Below the pieces are notes generated by a model. It made no database searches. It was not told where the DNA came from and saw nothing but the letters and a program-made list of their open reading frames with translations. This document shows, piece by piece, positions 1-11,059 of a DNA stretch of 64,000 bases. Position 1 is the stretch's first letter, and each line of letters opens with the position of its first letter. Location: NCBI GenBank assembly GCA_963989385.1, contig OZ022507.1, positions 57,671,400 to 57,735,399 of the forward strand. Reading direction: 5' to 3'. The translations under genes were made by a program, and so were the position numbers. Source of the stretch: Ctena decussata. Lineage: Eukaryota; Mollusca; Bivalvia; Lucinida; Lucinidae.

Positions 1-1292
1 CTTGTGAGACCAATCAGACGTTCCCACCATCCTCCAAACCATGGCGCTCGTTTAGGAATGAATCTCCGCTCCGTTCCCAGGTTACAGAAATTTTCTTGGA
101 CTTTATTAGACTGACATAAATGACGTATGTCGTTTGATGCGGAACTGAATGTCGTAGCATTGTCTGACACCATAATACGAGGCAACGATCGGAAAGCCAA
201 CATGAAAGATTCTTCTGTCAAGTTTGGAACCAATTCAAGATGAACTGCCCTCGTAGAAGCGCAGGTAGATAAACACACGCAAGCTTTCTGTTCACCCTCA
301 GTTCTGTCACGTACGTATAGAGCCCCTGTGAAGTCGACACCTGTAACTGTAAATGGCGTAGTATCTTCTACTCTGTATTTGGTGAGTGGCGGAGGATCTG
401 GTGCTGTGTACGGCTTCCCGGCTACTCTCCTGCACGTGACACACTTCCGGATTACTGACTGAACACACTGGCGAAGGGACGGGATCCAGTATTTCTGTCT
501 GAGATGCGTGATGACTGACGTAACACCAGCATGAAGTAGAGTACAATGAGCGTCGGTGACAATCAGTCAGATCAAATGATGTCTCGCCGGTAAGAGGTAT
601 GGAAATCTGGCAAGTTCTTGGAGTGGCGCGTTATGTATCCTTCCTCCACATCGAATATTCCCAGCGGCGTCCAAAAACAGCCTCAATTGTCTGACTAAAG
701 GAAGACGTTGACTCTTGCTTTGAATGTTTGATATCTCTGTACGGTAAGTAGTACACTGGCAACACTGAAGCCACATCATTTCTGCTGCATGAAGCTCGGA
801 TACGGTTAACGGTTCGAGTCTTGACATGGAAATTGTAGTACGAGTCTTCTTTGCACGACAGTTGTTGATGAATCTTAGTACATATGCAGTTACCCTGAGC
901 AATTTCTTAAAGTGGCTGTATCTCTCAATCTCAATCAGGTGGTGCATCCCTGGGGTAAAATCCACAGTTGAAATGACATGGGTGTCTGCAGGTTGGTATT
1001 CTTCAGACTCGTCCTTGATTGCTGTTAAAGCTGATGTTATATCATATTCCCAGGCAGGCCATTTCTCAGAGCTGTTCAACCAATTAGGTCCGTTCAGCCA
1101 GATGCCACTAGTTTGATACTGTCTGCTGGTGATGCCTCTAGTTAGTAGATCAGCAGGGTTTACACTGATCGGACAGTATCTCCACTTCCGGTTCTCGGTC
1201 AGATCGTGAATTTCACGCACGCGTTTGCAGTGAATGTTTTCAGAGGTCGTGATGTCTGTACCCAATGAAGAACAATCTGACTGTCCGTCCAC
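1..1292 (-). pseudogene. Integrase region of the BEL/Pao element, cut by window edge
   Basis: After the frame change near 1240 the minus strand continues with NPADLLTRG (about 1165-1140), the linker, and the lead-in to the integrase zinc finger (His pair and CVTC, about 545-430). Then comes the DDE core: Asp at 335-333 (TGVDFTG), Asp at 164-162 (VSDNATTF) and Glu at 23-21 (GWWERLIG). The spacings of 57 and 47 residues fit BEL integrases. A TGA stop at 569-567 splits the frame just before the zinc finger; otherwise it stays open to base 1. All three catalytic residues are kept despite the stop, so decay is recent or mild. The C-terminal part and 3' LTR should lie just outside the window. Confidence 0.9.
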
Positions 1293-3373
1293 AGGAACAT
1301 AGTTTCGACGTGTATGGGGTCCAATATGTGTCTTCCGAGTCGTGCGCCTAAGACGGCTGCCATTAGTTCCAGTCTTGGTAGTGTAAGCGCTTTCAGGGGT
1401 GCCACTCTTGTTTTAGACATCACTAGCGTTGATACTCCATTTCGGCATAGGTAGGCGCATGCGCCGTATGCTCGAGGACTAGCGTCGGCAAAAACATGTA
1501 GAATGGTTTCATCTGTTTCGGTGTAATTGAAGAAGTAACGTCGTTGAAACCTCTGTGAAGACACGCTGTTAAAATCATCTGCGATTTCATGCCATCGTTG
1601 TTGAATATTTTGTGGTAGTGGCACGTCCCAGTCGTATTTTTGTTGCCACAGCTCTTGCAGGTGTATCTTAGCTCTAATCGTGACCGGACTGATTAATCCC
1701 AGAGAATCATATACTTTTGATGTCTGCTGCAGGATGTCTCTTTTTGTCGCTACATTGTTCTTCTGAATTGGGTTATGACGGAGGAACAATTCATCTTTTT
1801 CTGCATCCCAGGAAATACCAAGCACCTTTGTCAAGCGATCAGCATCAAGGACATCGTCATCCGAACCAAGTTCACGAAGTTTCTGGCTGTTAGAATTCCA
1901 AGAACGTAGGTTAAATCCGGCTGCTGACATCAGATCCCGCGTCTCACGAAAATAGCTGATAGCCTGTGCTTCTGTAGAAAAACTGGATATGATATTGTCA
2001 ACATACAAGTCCTGTTTCGATTTGTCACTGACCCAGACTTCGTCGTTGTCATGTAGATGCTTCAGCAGAGTAACATTAAGGATGAATGGTGAGCAGGTAG
2101 CCCCGAACAGGATAGCCTTGAATCTGTAAGTGATACGTTCACTGTTCGGATCATTTGGGTCGCTAAGCCACAGAAATCTCGTGAAATCTCGATCTTTCTC
2201 GTCCAGCTGCACGTGCAGAAAGGCCTTTTGAATGTCTGTTGAAACAGCGAACGGATTCAGTCGGAATCTTATCAGGATACTTGTCAAATCATTGAGGTCT
2301 GGCGGTGTTGATTTTAAGCAATCATTAAGGCTCGGTGCATCACGGGATTGACGGCAACTGAAATCATATACTATGCGGACTGGTGTTGTTGCAGTATCCT
2401 TGGTAACTCCGCGATGCGGGATGTAGTGTACATTCTGACCTGGCTGAGCAGGATCTACTTTCTCTATGAACCCACGCTTTTCTTGATCTGCAAGTATTTC
2501 TCCATATTTCTGAAATGATGAGGGCTGCTCTTGCTGTCGCTGGATAGTATTCTGTGTTCGACGTCGGGCTATATTGTAGTTATCAGGTAATGGAGGGTGG
2601 TCATCTTTCCACGGCAGTTTGGCAGAATAACGTCCGTCTTTGAATTCAATGGAAGTGTCTTGAAACTCTTGCATATGACTGGCAACTGAATTCTCGTTCT
2701 TTGGTGTGCTGATTCCAATCGACTCCAAATCACAAAATCGTTGCAAGTCGAAGAATTCGGGTGGAGAAGCGATGACGTTGAAAATGCTGCCATTGGACTG
2801 GTTTGATTTCATCGTTAGTGGACCGGACAGAAGGTATCCTATTTTGGACTGAACTGCAGTAGGCCCGTTTCCTCGAATAACTCTGTTTTGAACAATATTC
2901 CAGTAGTAGTCGACCCCTATGAGAAGTTCTATCTCGAAGTTTTCTTTGTCTGTTGATTGGTGTGCGAGCTTTAAACCCTGTAGATAAGGCAACGATGATA
3001 CTGTTTTCTGGAAGTTGCATAATGGTACAGCTATTGTTGGAACCACGAGGACGTTGATTGGTATCTTCTCGCCGATGTCAGTAAGCAGGCAGACAGTAGC
3101 GGTGTCGAAATGTCTGATGTTTTGCGTTGATGCTCCGAATGAGGCTATATGGACTTCCTCGTTACTGTTTCGCTCTAGCTGAATCTTGTTGGCCATGTTC
3201 TCCGTAATGAACGAACGCTTGGAACCTTCATCAAACAGAATATTGACGTCATTTCTACATTGCCGTGATGAAATTTTGCTATAGCTGTCTTCAGGAAAAC
3301 ATTTTATCTTTTCTGTGCTGTTGAATGTAGAATAGCTGACTGGCTGTTCTGGCTTGAGACGGGGTTGATCCTC
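1199..3373 (-). pseudogene. pol: protease, reverse transcriptase and RNase H of BEL/Pao
   Basis: One open frame of about 725 codons runs from just after a TGA at 3376-3374 to the stop at 1199. An ATG at 3196-3194 is internal, because the protease site (LFDEGSKRSFIT, catalytic Asp at 3232-3230, with Glu in place of the usual Ser/Thr) lies upstream of it. Counting residues from that ATG: RT fingers from ~225; motif A Asp in STDIQKAF at 321; FGATCSPF at 364-371; motif C YVDN at 398-401; conserved YDSLGLISP at 496-504; RNase H Asp 571 (FADAS), Glu 610 (PRLEL) and Asp 638 (WTDSQ). The RT active site has Asn after YVD instead of the second Asp. The frame breaks at the end of RNase H (about 1240), where the next domain continues in another frame. 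Confidence 0.92.
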
Positions 3374-4120
3374 TCATAAGTGGTCGATTCAGTGGAGCTA
3401 GCAGGAAGGAAGCTGGCCGCCGCTGCATTTAATGAAGATTGCCCTTGTTGATTCAACTGACGATCGCAGATGCTAGAATGGTGTTTCTTATGACAAGTAC
3501 GGCAACGATTACTGGAACGGCATGACGACACAAGGTGGTTTCCAAGGCAATTAAGGCATAAATGTTTCTGTTTGACTATTTCTTTCCGCGCGGAAACAGT
3601 TGTAACTTTCTTGCATTCATTTGACAGGTGCTTGTCTCCACAGAATTGACATTTCTTTTCTTGGCTGCGCCGGTCTGTTCCAGATTTCGGGTCTTTGCGG
3701 TATGGATGGGTAGCCCCGGTCTTGGTCTCGGCATGGAAGGAAACCGTGGAACTCGGTTGATCCGATTCTTCTGTTCGGTACCCGGCTTATACTATGGAAA
3801 TCTCGCTCTTCAAAGCTTCTCTGAGTGAAATAATTGTCCAGTCACTGCTCCCATTACTGCGGGTCATGTTGCTTCTTATCTCAGGCGGTAGCTTGTCAAT
3901 GACGACGGGAACCAGCAAACTGCCGTAACTCTCTTTGTCCAAGGGATTCAAGACCTCTGATGTATGTCTCGAGATTGTCGTGAAAGGCTTGTAGACTCTG
4001 GATATTTTTGCTTGGTCGCGGCAGAATTCAGGTGAATACTCGACTCAAATGAGTCCCAGAAAGTAGGCCAATCAAGAATGTTCCCGCTGAAAGTAGGCAA
4101 CGTTAATTTAGGCAATCTTA
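3304..4120 (-). pseudogene. gag central and zinc-knuckle region, BEL/Pao
   Basis: Past the nested insertion the minus strand encodes a DUF1759-like core (LPKLTLPTFSG, then WPTFWDSFESSIH, about 4110-4030). Next come a segment resembling the DUF1759 C-terminal part (DKLPPEIRSNM near 3890) and two cysteine clusters: CX2CX4HX4C at about 3650-3612 and CLNC...C, CRTC...HH at 3565-3470. Lesions: a piece usually present after WDSFESSIH is missing, frame changes occur near 4000 and 3945, and an in-frame TAA follows SEISIV near 3790. The last open stretch ends at TAA 3304, overlapping the pol frame by about 70 bases. Gag would package element RNA in cytoplasmic particles; this copy cannot make it. Confidence 0.85.
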
Positions 4121-5208
4121 CATATGGAGAAAATCTCATCGTCACCAACGGCCAGGTATACGCAAAACTTTACATTGGAGGTAAATGGAAGATGATGTTT
4201 TAACTTAAATATCGTTATTTGTATTAAAGTAATCATTCCTGTGCAAACGGTTTTGAAATGCTTGTAATCTAAACTTTATAAAGTTGTAAGGTACAAATTT
4301 CTACGTTAAAAGGAAAGTAGTCTGTTTTTAGAAAAAATAGAGGCACCATCTAAATGTAATAAATATATAGTAAAACGGAAAATATTAAGGAGTTGTGAGT
4401 CCCTTTCGCACTTATTTCTTAAAAACGAGAAAACGATAGAAAGCGTGTGCAAATAGTTTCATATACAAAAATATTCGTCTTTTTTAATGGTATAATTTTT
4501 ATTTTGAAATAATAAAAGCAAAATAGTCTGTTTTTATCATTTCTATGCAAGGTATTAAATTATTTTCCTAGTCGTGATACCTCGGAATTTTCCGTCCATT
4601 TTACGAAGTGTCACGGAGAATGAGGTATTGAGCCGTTTGCCCCGGGCTGTATTTATGAGCGTATCTGACTGAGATTAGCACATGCATGATATGTGAAATT
4701 GTACATTGTTTGATTTAGGCATTTTTATGTTAATTAACTGAATGTTCCTAGCTCTAATTAACTAGCTGAACATTACTTTTTTCAAAATACAAATAATTTT
4801 TTTTCAAACAGTATAGTAAAAACAAATACCGTTTGCTTGTTTGAACTTTAAAACAAAGATGGCATAAAAATTTCTTTAGCAGTAAATAAGATAGGTAAAT
4901 GCTGACCATAATTTAATTGTTATAAAAACAAACATCTTAAATTGATTTTAAAACTGATGGTGCCCAGATAAAGTTTAACGATATAATTGCAGTTACTCAA
5001 TATTTGCTCAACCATTGAAGTGTGAAATTGACATCTGTGATCATTGCATGCTAATTTATGTAATTAGATATTTGGTTTTTGTGAATTTATTAGTTAAGTC
5101 TGCCAGTAAAACTTAATTTATTTGTTTCCTAACTATATACTCCGAATGTTTTTACATCAAGTTTGGATTTAAATAGACACTCTTCTGTGTGCGGTTATCT
5201 GATGGATA

Positions 5209-5231
5209 TTTATTTATTTATTTATTTTTTT
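5209..5231. repeat. (TTTA)n tract
   Basis: Five to six TTTA units followed by poly-T. Confidence 0.9.
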
Positions 5232-5450
5232 AAAATGCTTCATGACTCAAAAAAAAACATAAACTGGGATATTTCAAAATTTTGGTCCAAACAGTAGTTG
5301 CAAATGCTGATTAAACCGCGCCTAAGGTGTACCGTTAACGCATGTCTTTTCTTTCAAAGCCCTTCGTCGGATGGATTTGTTTAAATGATGTCAACTAAAA
5401 GTTTAATCTCCACTCATGCAATTTTCATGCGTATGAAGTTAGCCATGTAT

Positions 5451-5451
5451 A

Positions 5452-5514
<63 letters not shown>
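5451..5514. repeat. (TC)n(AC)n compound microsatellite
   Basis: About eight TC units are followed by about twenty-four AC units without interruption. Confidence 0.98.
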
Positions 5515-5515
<1 letters not shown>

Positions 5516-5733
5516 TGTCACAACTCGCTTATATTTCCATATTTATTTATCTATCTGCTGATTTGTTTGAACCAAGTCATTTGTGAAATCGGATAATTTA
5601 AACTGATTTATTCGCCTTTTTATTTAATTAATTAAGTATGGAGTTACATTTTTGCTGATAAGGCTGCGCATTGCCTTGGCTGATCTGAGTCTTCATTATG
5701 AGCAACTGAATCGCGACTCGACAAAACAAACAA

Positions 5734-5935
5734 AATGGCATTTGTGACACGCGAAAATAACGTCAGCCTGGGCATCCGCCCAGTATTATCAGAGTTTTCG
5801 CTGTGCGCTTAAAATGTAGTTAACGGTCTAATCTACCTTCATGCCGCCAGCGAAGACTCTGACCAGAAGGGACTGATACCGAAGCTGATCTTAGTCTTTC
5901 TACTTCATTGGTTTTGTCGGTCGCGGCTCAAATGT
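5734..5935. mobile_element. Degraded copy of the AGCGAAGACTC MITE family
   Basis: It shares with the copies at 12.6, 13.1 and 56.0 kb the order 'atggcat...', 'cagcctgggcatccg', 'gcgctta', 'accttcatgccg', 'gcgaagactctga', and a terminal 'cgcggctcaaa'. The terminal repeats are much eroded. It sits within the 2.45-kb insertion. Confidence 0.6.
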
Positions 5936-6105
5936 TTAGCACGTGTTAGAGATATTATTGGCAGTCAAGTACATCGTTCGCCTTAAATTTGTATTAAATG
6001 TTTAGATTTTAAACCGATGCTTACTTTCGAACACTTCTATTTTTTTTAAATGTGTATGACTTCTTAAAGTTTAATTCTATTTTTCAAATATACAAGTGAG
6101 AAATG

Positions 6106-6249
6106 GATGGATAACCACCGAATTTACGTCCTTTTTACTAGTATTCAGTCATGTCAGGACGATTTATTGGTGATAATGAAATACTGCGTGAACTGGGACC
6201 GATAGATCAGCAGGCCAGCGCTTAACCTACTGATTTACCGGGGCTCCCA
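6106..6249 (-). mobile_element. tRNA-derived SINE, family A (internally deleted)
   Basis: The reverse complement begins GGGAGCCCCGGTAAATCAG, like a tRNA head, and ends with the family tail ...AAAAAGGACGTAAATTCGG. The middle (B box and following body) is missing compared with the copies at 31.9 and 34.6 kb. Confidence 0.75.
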
Positions 6250-6584
6250 CAACTTATGGAAAATTGATTTTGGAAAAAAGAAAAGAAAAGCAAACCATTA
6301 ACACCAAGTTATAGGTCAGCCTCTAATATTCAAAAATGCATTGATCTAATTACTGTTGACACAAGTCATAAATGTCTATGATAAACTAGTAAACTGGTCC
6401 TCGATACTGCCTAATGGCTCGGGGCAATTTTTCACGCGTCGCTATCTGGATAAGCGAGTGTATCCGCCTAACATGTTGAGAAAAGCCGAAAACACCCGGA
6501 GTTAACTTTACCTGTAAACTGCGATTTTCACTAATCCCTTAACCTGGATATGACATTAGGGACCGATGAGATTTTCTCCATATG

Positions 6585-7002
6585 ACTGAGATGAAGACGA
6601 AGAAATAGTAGGAAAACTTACTTCCGATCGTACGTTGTGCTGGGATGACGTGTTGTTGTTGTTTTCCTCACGAATATTCTCCGAGCCAGCTGCAGATTCC
6701 GTCTGTGTAACGTTCTTGCGAGTCCCGTCCTGATGCGTGAATTCCCTTCTTACCTTGCGCGTCCTGCTTTCCAAATCAATCATGTACTCCTCCGACTCGA
6801 TGATTTCATTCTCAATATCAGCAACATCCGTCTGTGAAAGAATCTTCTCGTTAAGCTGGTTTAGTAGAACAACCTTCTCCATAAGTCATTTAAGAATAGC
6901 ACTGATATCCTCGAAACACAAATCTGCGGTTATTCTGTTTAACTGTCCTTCGACGACCTTGCGGTGTGCCGCTCTAGTAGAGATGAGTTTCTGCAAATTC
7001 AT
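6585..7002 (-). pseudogene. gag N-terminal segment, BEL/Pao
   Basis: The frame opens at ATG 7002-7000 and runs about 139 codons to the nested insertion. Codon 39 is a TGA stop (6888-6886), so the long ORF seen after it (from 6882) is not the true start. The product is polar and predicted to be helical and acidic, then rich in Ser/Gln/Asn, as in N-terminal parts of BEL gag proteins upstream of the DUF1759-like region. At 6584 the frame enters the target duplication CATATG of the inserted element. On the far side (4120) the gag frame resumes in register. This agreement is the main proof that the two pieces were one gene. Confidence 0.85.
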
Positions 7003-7022
7003 GCTGAATACTGAGGCGGTTT

Positions 7023-7034
7023 GTCACGGCACCA
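7023..7034 (-). other. Primer-binding site of the BEL/Pao element
   Basis: The minus strand reads TGGTGCCGTGAC three bases after the LTR end. This TGG start is typical of a sequence complementary to a tRNA 3' end (CCA). Which tRNA it matches cannot be settled here. Confidence 0.65.
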
Positions 7035-7037
7035 AAA

Positions 7038-7528
7038 TGTAATGGATCTTGGAATAAGACAGAAGAAAACTAAGCGTTGTGTAAGGCTCGTACCTTTTTT
7101 ACAGGAAGTATATATAACATAACAACGTTATATAGGAAGTGACGTTAAGTATATGGCGCGACATAGTAGTAACGCTATAATGCAAAATCTGAGCTCTTAA
7201 CATGTATATTATGTATGTGTCTATATATTGGTTCCCCTATATATTCATTCCCCAGAGTCTCCAGTCCACGGAGTCTCCGACAACGTATTTGCATGTTTAC
7301 ATCTACATGTAAATGCATCTAGTCTCCGGTCTCCGAGTTCCCAAGTATCGTGTGTGCCTGCATAATCATGTTCGCAGTGACCTGACCCCTGGTCATGTTA
7401 AATGCTTTATTTGTGTTTGTATGAACATACACTTAAATCTATGTTTAAATCCTTTGAGTCTCCAGTCTACAATTCGAATTATGAATCTATACCACCAATA
7501 GAGCAACGGTACCTTGAATATTCTGACA
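7038..7528 (-). repeat. 5' LTR of the BEL/Pao element
   Basis: About 491 bp, starting TGTCAGAATATTC and ending ACA on the minus strand (TG...CA ends). It lies directly outside a primer-binding-site-like sequence and 36 bases beyond the gag ATG. Only one LTR is in the window, so the boundaries rest on the TG/CA ends and on position; the partner copy would be beyond base 1. The sequence contains several repeats of a 'gagtctcc' core on the plus strand. Confidence 0.75.
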
Positions 7529-8000
7529 AAATTGAATGAAAAACAATGTTAATATAGATCAGACCAGAGTCTGCACTGTTTGCCAACCGTGATATGAAGC
7601 ATGTTTTTATGTCATAAATGGACTTCTCTAAGTTCGAAGATGGAAAATCCCATTATAAATATAGTTAAGGTGTCCTATTATTTACGCAAACTACATTCTT
7701 TTCAAAGTTTTACTCAGACCTATATTTTTTTAACTTAAAGCATGTGAGAGCAGAGGGTTCTCAGTTTGACTTCTTAACTTTCAAAATCATAAACATGACT
7801 AAAAGGGTAAAAATACAACATACAGGCTTGGGATCACAGTCTTTGCGCTGCTTTTGTTTAAATTGCATCGCTTGGCGGGTAACCAGAAACTAAAACTGTA
7901 TTTTGTGGAGCAGTTTGTCATTTTTGGAAGCATCTCCCGCGATCGTTTGCCAGTTATATCACTCAGTTTATATACATCATCCCACATTTTCGTACCAAAC
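7529..8000. other. No gene seen
   Basis: AT-rich sequence upstream of the BEL element. Overlapping open frames on both strands at 7799-8048 run into the adjacent SINE head and show no domain. Confidence 0.6.
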
Positions 8001-8209
8001 GGAGAGCCCCTGCAGTTCATTAGGCTTAGCGCCGGCCTGCTGATCTAGATACCAAAGGTGCAAGCCCCGCTGGAGGCAGGAATCTTTTCAATAGCAAACG
8101 GGGTTTCGTAGCACAAAGCCATTCATTATCACCCACAGATGATGTGACATCGATCTGATATGACTGAAATACTATTAAAAAGGACGTAGAATCGCAAGTC
8201 ATCCATCAC
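8001..8209 (+). mobile_element. tRNA-derived SINE, family A
   Basis: A near full-length copy: head GGAGAGCCCCTGCAGTTCA, then 'cggcctgctgatct', a B-box-like segment, the body 'ttcattatcaccca', and the tail 'aaaaggacgtagaatcgcaag'. Family A is a Pol III-type SINE with a tRNA-like head of about 75 bp and a body of about 120 bp. Confidence 0.85.
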
Positions 8210-9840
8210 TGAACATGACGGTGGAACCACTTTTCATAATGATGATTGTTTAGAGATCTTTAAAGATCTTACCACTGGTAGGGCATTAAAGACTTTAAGT
8301 CTGTAATATACAAAATTGACATTTTCAGACTTTTAATACAATTTCCTGCATTCAAGGGCTCATAACTCTTTTTTCAGAACATTTACAGAAAAATGCTCCT
8401 AATTCAGCAATGTCCAGTCTCTGTCAAATACTTGCACCAAAGGAAGAGCAATTCTATTGCTTGATGAAGAACGTTGTGGTTTTCCGCAAAGTTGGTAGGT
8501 GCATAATAAACAAAAAAATGCAAATAAAGTGATATGTTTTAGCATTGGTATATAGTGAACACAGAAGCCTTAAAGAATCTTAAAGTGTTTTAACTGTTCA
8601 TTAATTATATGCCACAACCTTTAGTCAATCTATTATGAGAAGATCGTAAATTACCACTTAGTTTCATTAGGGTCAACTGATATTACCCCACCCATTTTTA
8701 AGAGATAGTGTACACAAAATCAAAGCTCCATTTGACTTAAACTTAAGGGCTTATTGTTCACAAAATATTATTCAGTTATAATTGCACCAGGAAAACCCCG
8801 CTTATGGCAACTGGTCCTTTAAAAAAAAAGCCAAAGCTCCGATAAAATATCCATACCAGACTTAAGTACGAAATAAAATATTTATGTGATATGATTTAGT
8901 TGTGAATCGAATACATGTATATGAAGATAAAAATGCGCCGTTTTTCCGCGGTCTTAAAATTTGTTCAATTCTTAACATTTGGGAGTTTTAAGCGACGTCG
9001 TCGGCATAAAATTACTGCCAAATATTTACATTATCCCTGCATTTATTGAAAAACCCTGTGGTAAACCATTAGAACGTAATGTTGTTTATACTTCAATAAC
9101 CACATCGGTTCACGCGGCGTAACATGACGTTAAGTGACGTCAAAATAAACCATGGTTCTCCAGTCAGATTGGAATCAGGCGACGTTAAGACGTCGTTGTT
9201 ATGTCGTTGACGCTGTTCCGCTTTTTGTATAAAAAACTGCGGATAAAAGGTTTTCTGATTCAAATGTACCCCCTAAGGCAAATTTGTGGTCAAATAATAG
9301 GTAGAACGAATGTGACTAGTATATAAGCAATGAACTTGTGTTTTTTTCTGGTGTTTATGGAAATATAAACTACATTGGGTCGCTAGCAAAGTTTACAAGA
9401 GCCTCTTTGGGGTTCACGTAATTTGCACACGACCCAACGTAATTTAAATATCGACAAATACCAGAAAAATAAAATCCATTCCTTTAATTAATCCATTTTA
9501 ATTGAATATTTATGGCACACTACATTTACCCTGTATATCTTGTTATTGGACGGTAAGTGTTCTGAAAACGAACGAAACAATAGCCGTCCGTTTGTTCGAG
9601 AATTCTTCGCCAGTTCTTCGTCCGAAATGCAGAATCTGAATGTCGTCGAGTATGCAAAAAAGGCAGGAAGGTGTTATGAGAAAGCATTGACACAAGAAAA
9701 TTATATATTGAAAATCCGCATTTGATTCATATTTAGTGCAGTTTTTATCAGTTTCGAATGTAATTATTGCTACTTAGAAAACGCTACTTAGCCATATGAA
9801 AGATTTTTTTTGAAAAGAGGCCAGTAATTACATGAATATA
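8210..9840. other. No gene seen
   Basis: AT-rich, with stretches such as 'aagggctcataactctt' that look like old repeats. TGACGTCA-type palindromes occur around 9125-9145. No open frame with recognisable composition. Confidence 0.6.
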
Positions 9841-9849
9841 ACGACGTCG

Positions 9850-10615
9850 TTTTATAATGATATTTATTACATGACGTCGCTGTTATTCAGTGGATAACAT
9901 CGTTTATTACAGGTATTACTGAATATAGTAACAAATATCTTGGTTACGCAGTCCAATATGGCTAGTGATTCCTTTCCCCATATCAGCCCGCTCGTGCAGA
10001 CTGAGCCAAATCGGCCCGCTCGTGGAGCCATATCAGCCCGCTCATTCAAAAACAAGATGGCGGAATGCAAACTGGAACAGTTGTGGTTTGAGCGACTGGA
10101 TTTATTGATATGGGAATGCAAAGACGACAAGCAACTGATAAACGGTTGAGAAAGTTTGTTGAGAAATCGAAAATCTCAAATAGAATCGTAAACACAATGT
10201 GACAGTCATTACAGACTCAGACAGTGGAAACAATCCTCCTCAATGAAATCGAAATGCAGAATACATGTAATAAAAAAAGGTTACGACATGTTTAGTGTCG
10301 CATTGCCAGGCATATCGGCACGGCATCTCCATATTGGCCCTCGGGCCTACTGGCCGTTGGACCAATATAGAGCTCACCGGGCGGATATGCTTGGCAAAGC
10401 GACAATAGACATGTATCAACCTCTAAGTCATAAAAATCGTACGACCACACGTGTAATAACAGTTTTGCGCTTACATGTAACGTCATTGACAACGTCCGTG
10501 TCAGCAATGCGTTTACTTTTTGAAATAATGTTCATTTTGAAGGCGATAGAATCACATTTTAAAGATCATATGATAAACAGAATCCTACACTCGTGGTCAT
10601 TTCATATGAAATTTA
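9850..10615 (+). mobile_element. Unclassified repeat, long copy; internally deleted copy at 38.3 kb
   Basis: Its left part (CGCTGTTATTCAGTGGATAA near 9876) and right part (ATCATATGATAAACAGAATC near 10566, with 'gtggtcatttcatat' after) both recur in reverse order and complement at 38285-38515, where the middle ~530 bp is missing. A weak frame at 9940-10149 contains a run MAECKLEQLWFERLDLL; I recognise no domain in it. It also contains three 'cagcccgctcgtg'-type short repeats (9980-10045). Confidence 0.55.
10285..10415. repeat. Foldback hairpin
   Basis: The left arm 'acatgtttagtgtcgcattgccaggcatat' pairs with the right arm, which as its complement reads 'acatgtctattgtcgctttgccaagcatat'. The ~60-bp loop is GC-rich (CGGGCCTACTGGCCGTTGG). 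MITE-like. Confidence 0.7.
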
Positions 10616-10674
10616 TGAAACTCGCCAAAGGCTCGTTTTATAGATTTCATATGAACTGACCAGTCGTCTAAGAT
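10579..10674. repeat. Foldback hairpin
   Basis: Arms around TGGTCATTTCATATGAAAT (10594-10612) and its complement (10645-10665) with a short loop 'ctcgccaaaggctcg'. It overlaps the right end of the unclassified repeat at 9.85-10.6 kb. Confidence 0.7.
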
Positions 10675-11059
10675 CCTATACAATGTCGTTGTGCTTGAAT
10701 AGCAGACGCAATGTATTCCTGCTTTGTTCATGCTCTACATGTATTTTGCCCTCTTTCTTTGACCTCGGGCTAGGGTAATTTGGGAGAATATGGTCTTTTC
10801 AGATTAAAAGTCCATTTCACGTATTTTCTAAATTTGAAAAATAAAGATTATTCACACAGCATTAATTCTTTGTTCTCTCTTATTGTTATAAAAGGAATTT
10901 TCAAACCCAAGCCGGCGGAACATGATCTCAGCGAGGTCAATTGTTTTTCCTGTTTCATAAAATTCTTCTTTTTTAATTATAGTGAAAAAAAACACCCTCC
11001 TTTAAAATTCATTTTTCGTTTAGCTGAGTGTAATTATACCATTTTCTGCTCGTAATTAC

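Larger units (their letters stand above)
4127..6578. mobile_element. 2.45-kb TIR element inserted into BEL gag
   Basis: Both ends carry the 15-bp inverted repeat GAGAAAATCTCATCG (4127-4141 and 6564-6578), flanked by the 6-bp direct repeat CATATG (4121-4126 and 6579-6584). The BEL gag reading frame is interrupted exactly at the duplication. No coding region longer than fragments is visible inside. The body is AT-rich and holds a TTTA tract, a TC/AC microsatellite, a degraded MITE (5734-5935) and a SINE (6106-6249), so it is itself an old platform for later insertions. It is probably non-autonomous, or an autonomous copy whose coding part has decayed; the superfamily is not assignable from a 15-bp TIR. 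A 6-bp duplication excludes Tc1/mariner (TA) and hAT (8 bp) as simple assignments. Confidence 0.8.
1..7528 (-). mobile_element. BEL/Pao LTR retrotransposon, degenerate, 3' end outside window
   Basis: Reading on the minus strand, the parts come in BEL/Pao order: 5' LTR (7528-7038), primer-binding site, gag with an N-terminal helical part, a DUF1759-like part and zinc knuckles, then protease, reverse transcriptase, RNase H and integrase. The integrase runs off the left edge, so the 3' LTR is not visible. Removing the nested 2452-bp insertion leaves about 5 kb of element. It is not functional: there are in-frame stops in gag and integrase, at least three frame changes in gag, one at the gag-pol border and one between RNase H and integrase. 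The family call rests on gene order, on the gag and integrase motifs, and on an RNase H that directly precedes an HHCC integrase. Confidence 0.93.

Noticed and set aside
307..546. 79-codon minus-strand open frame within the integrase region
   Set aside because: It is an alternative frame over the integrase zinc finger and core; the true integrase frame is the one with HHCC and DDE residues.
10243..10659. 138-codon plus-strand open frame
   Set aside because: It runs through two foldback hairpins and has no domain; composition follows the palindromes.
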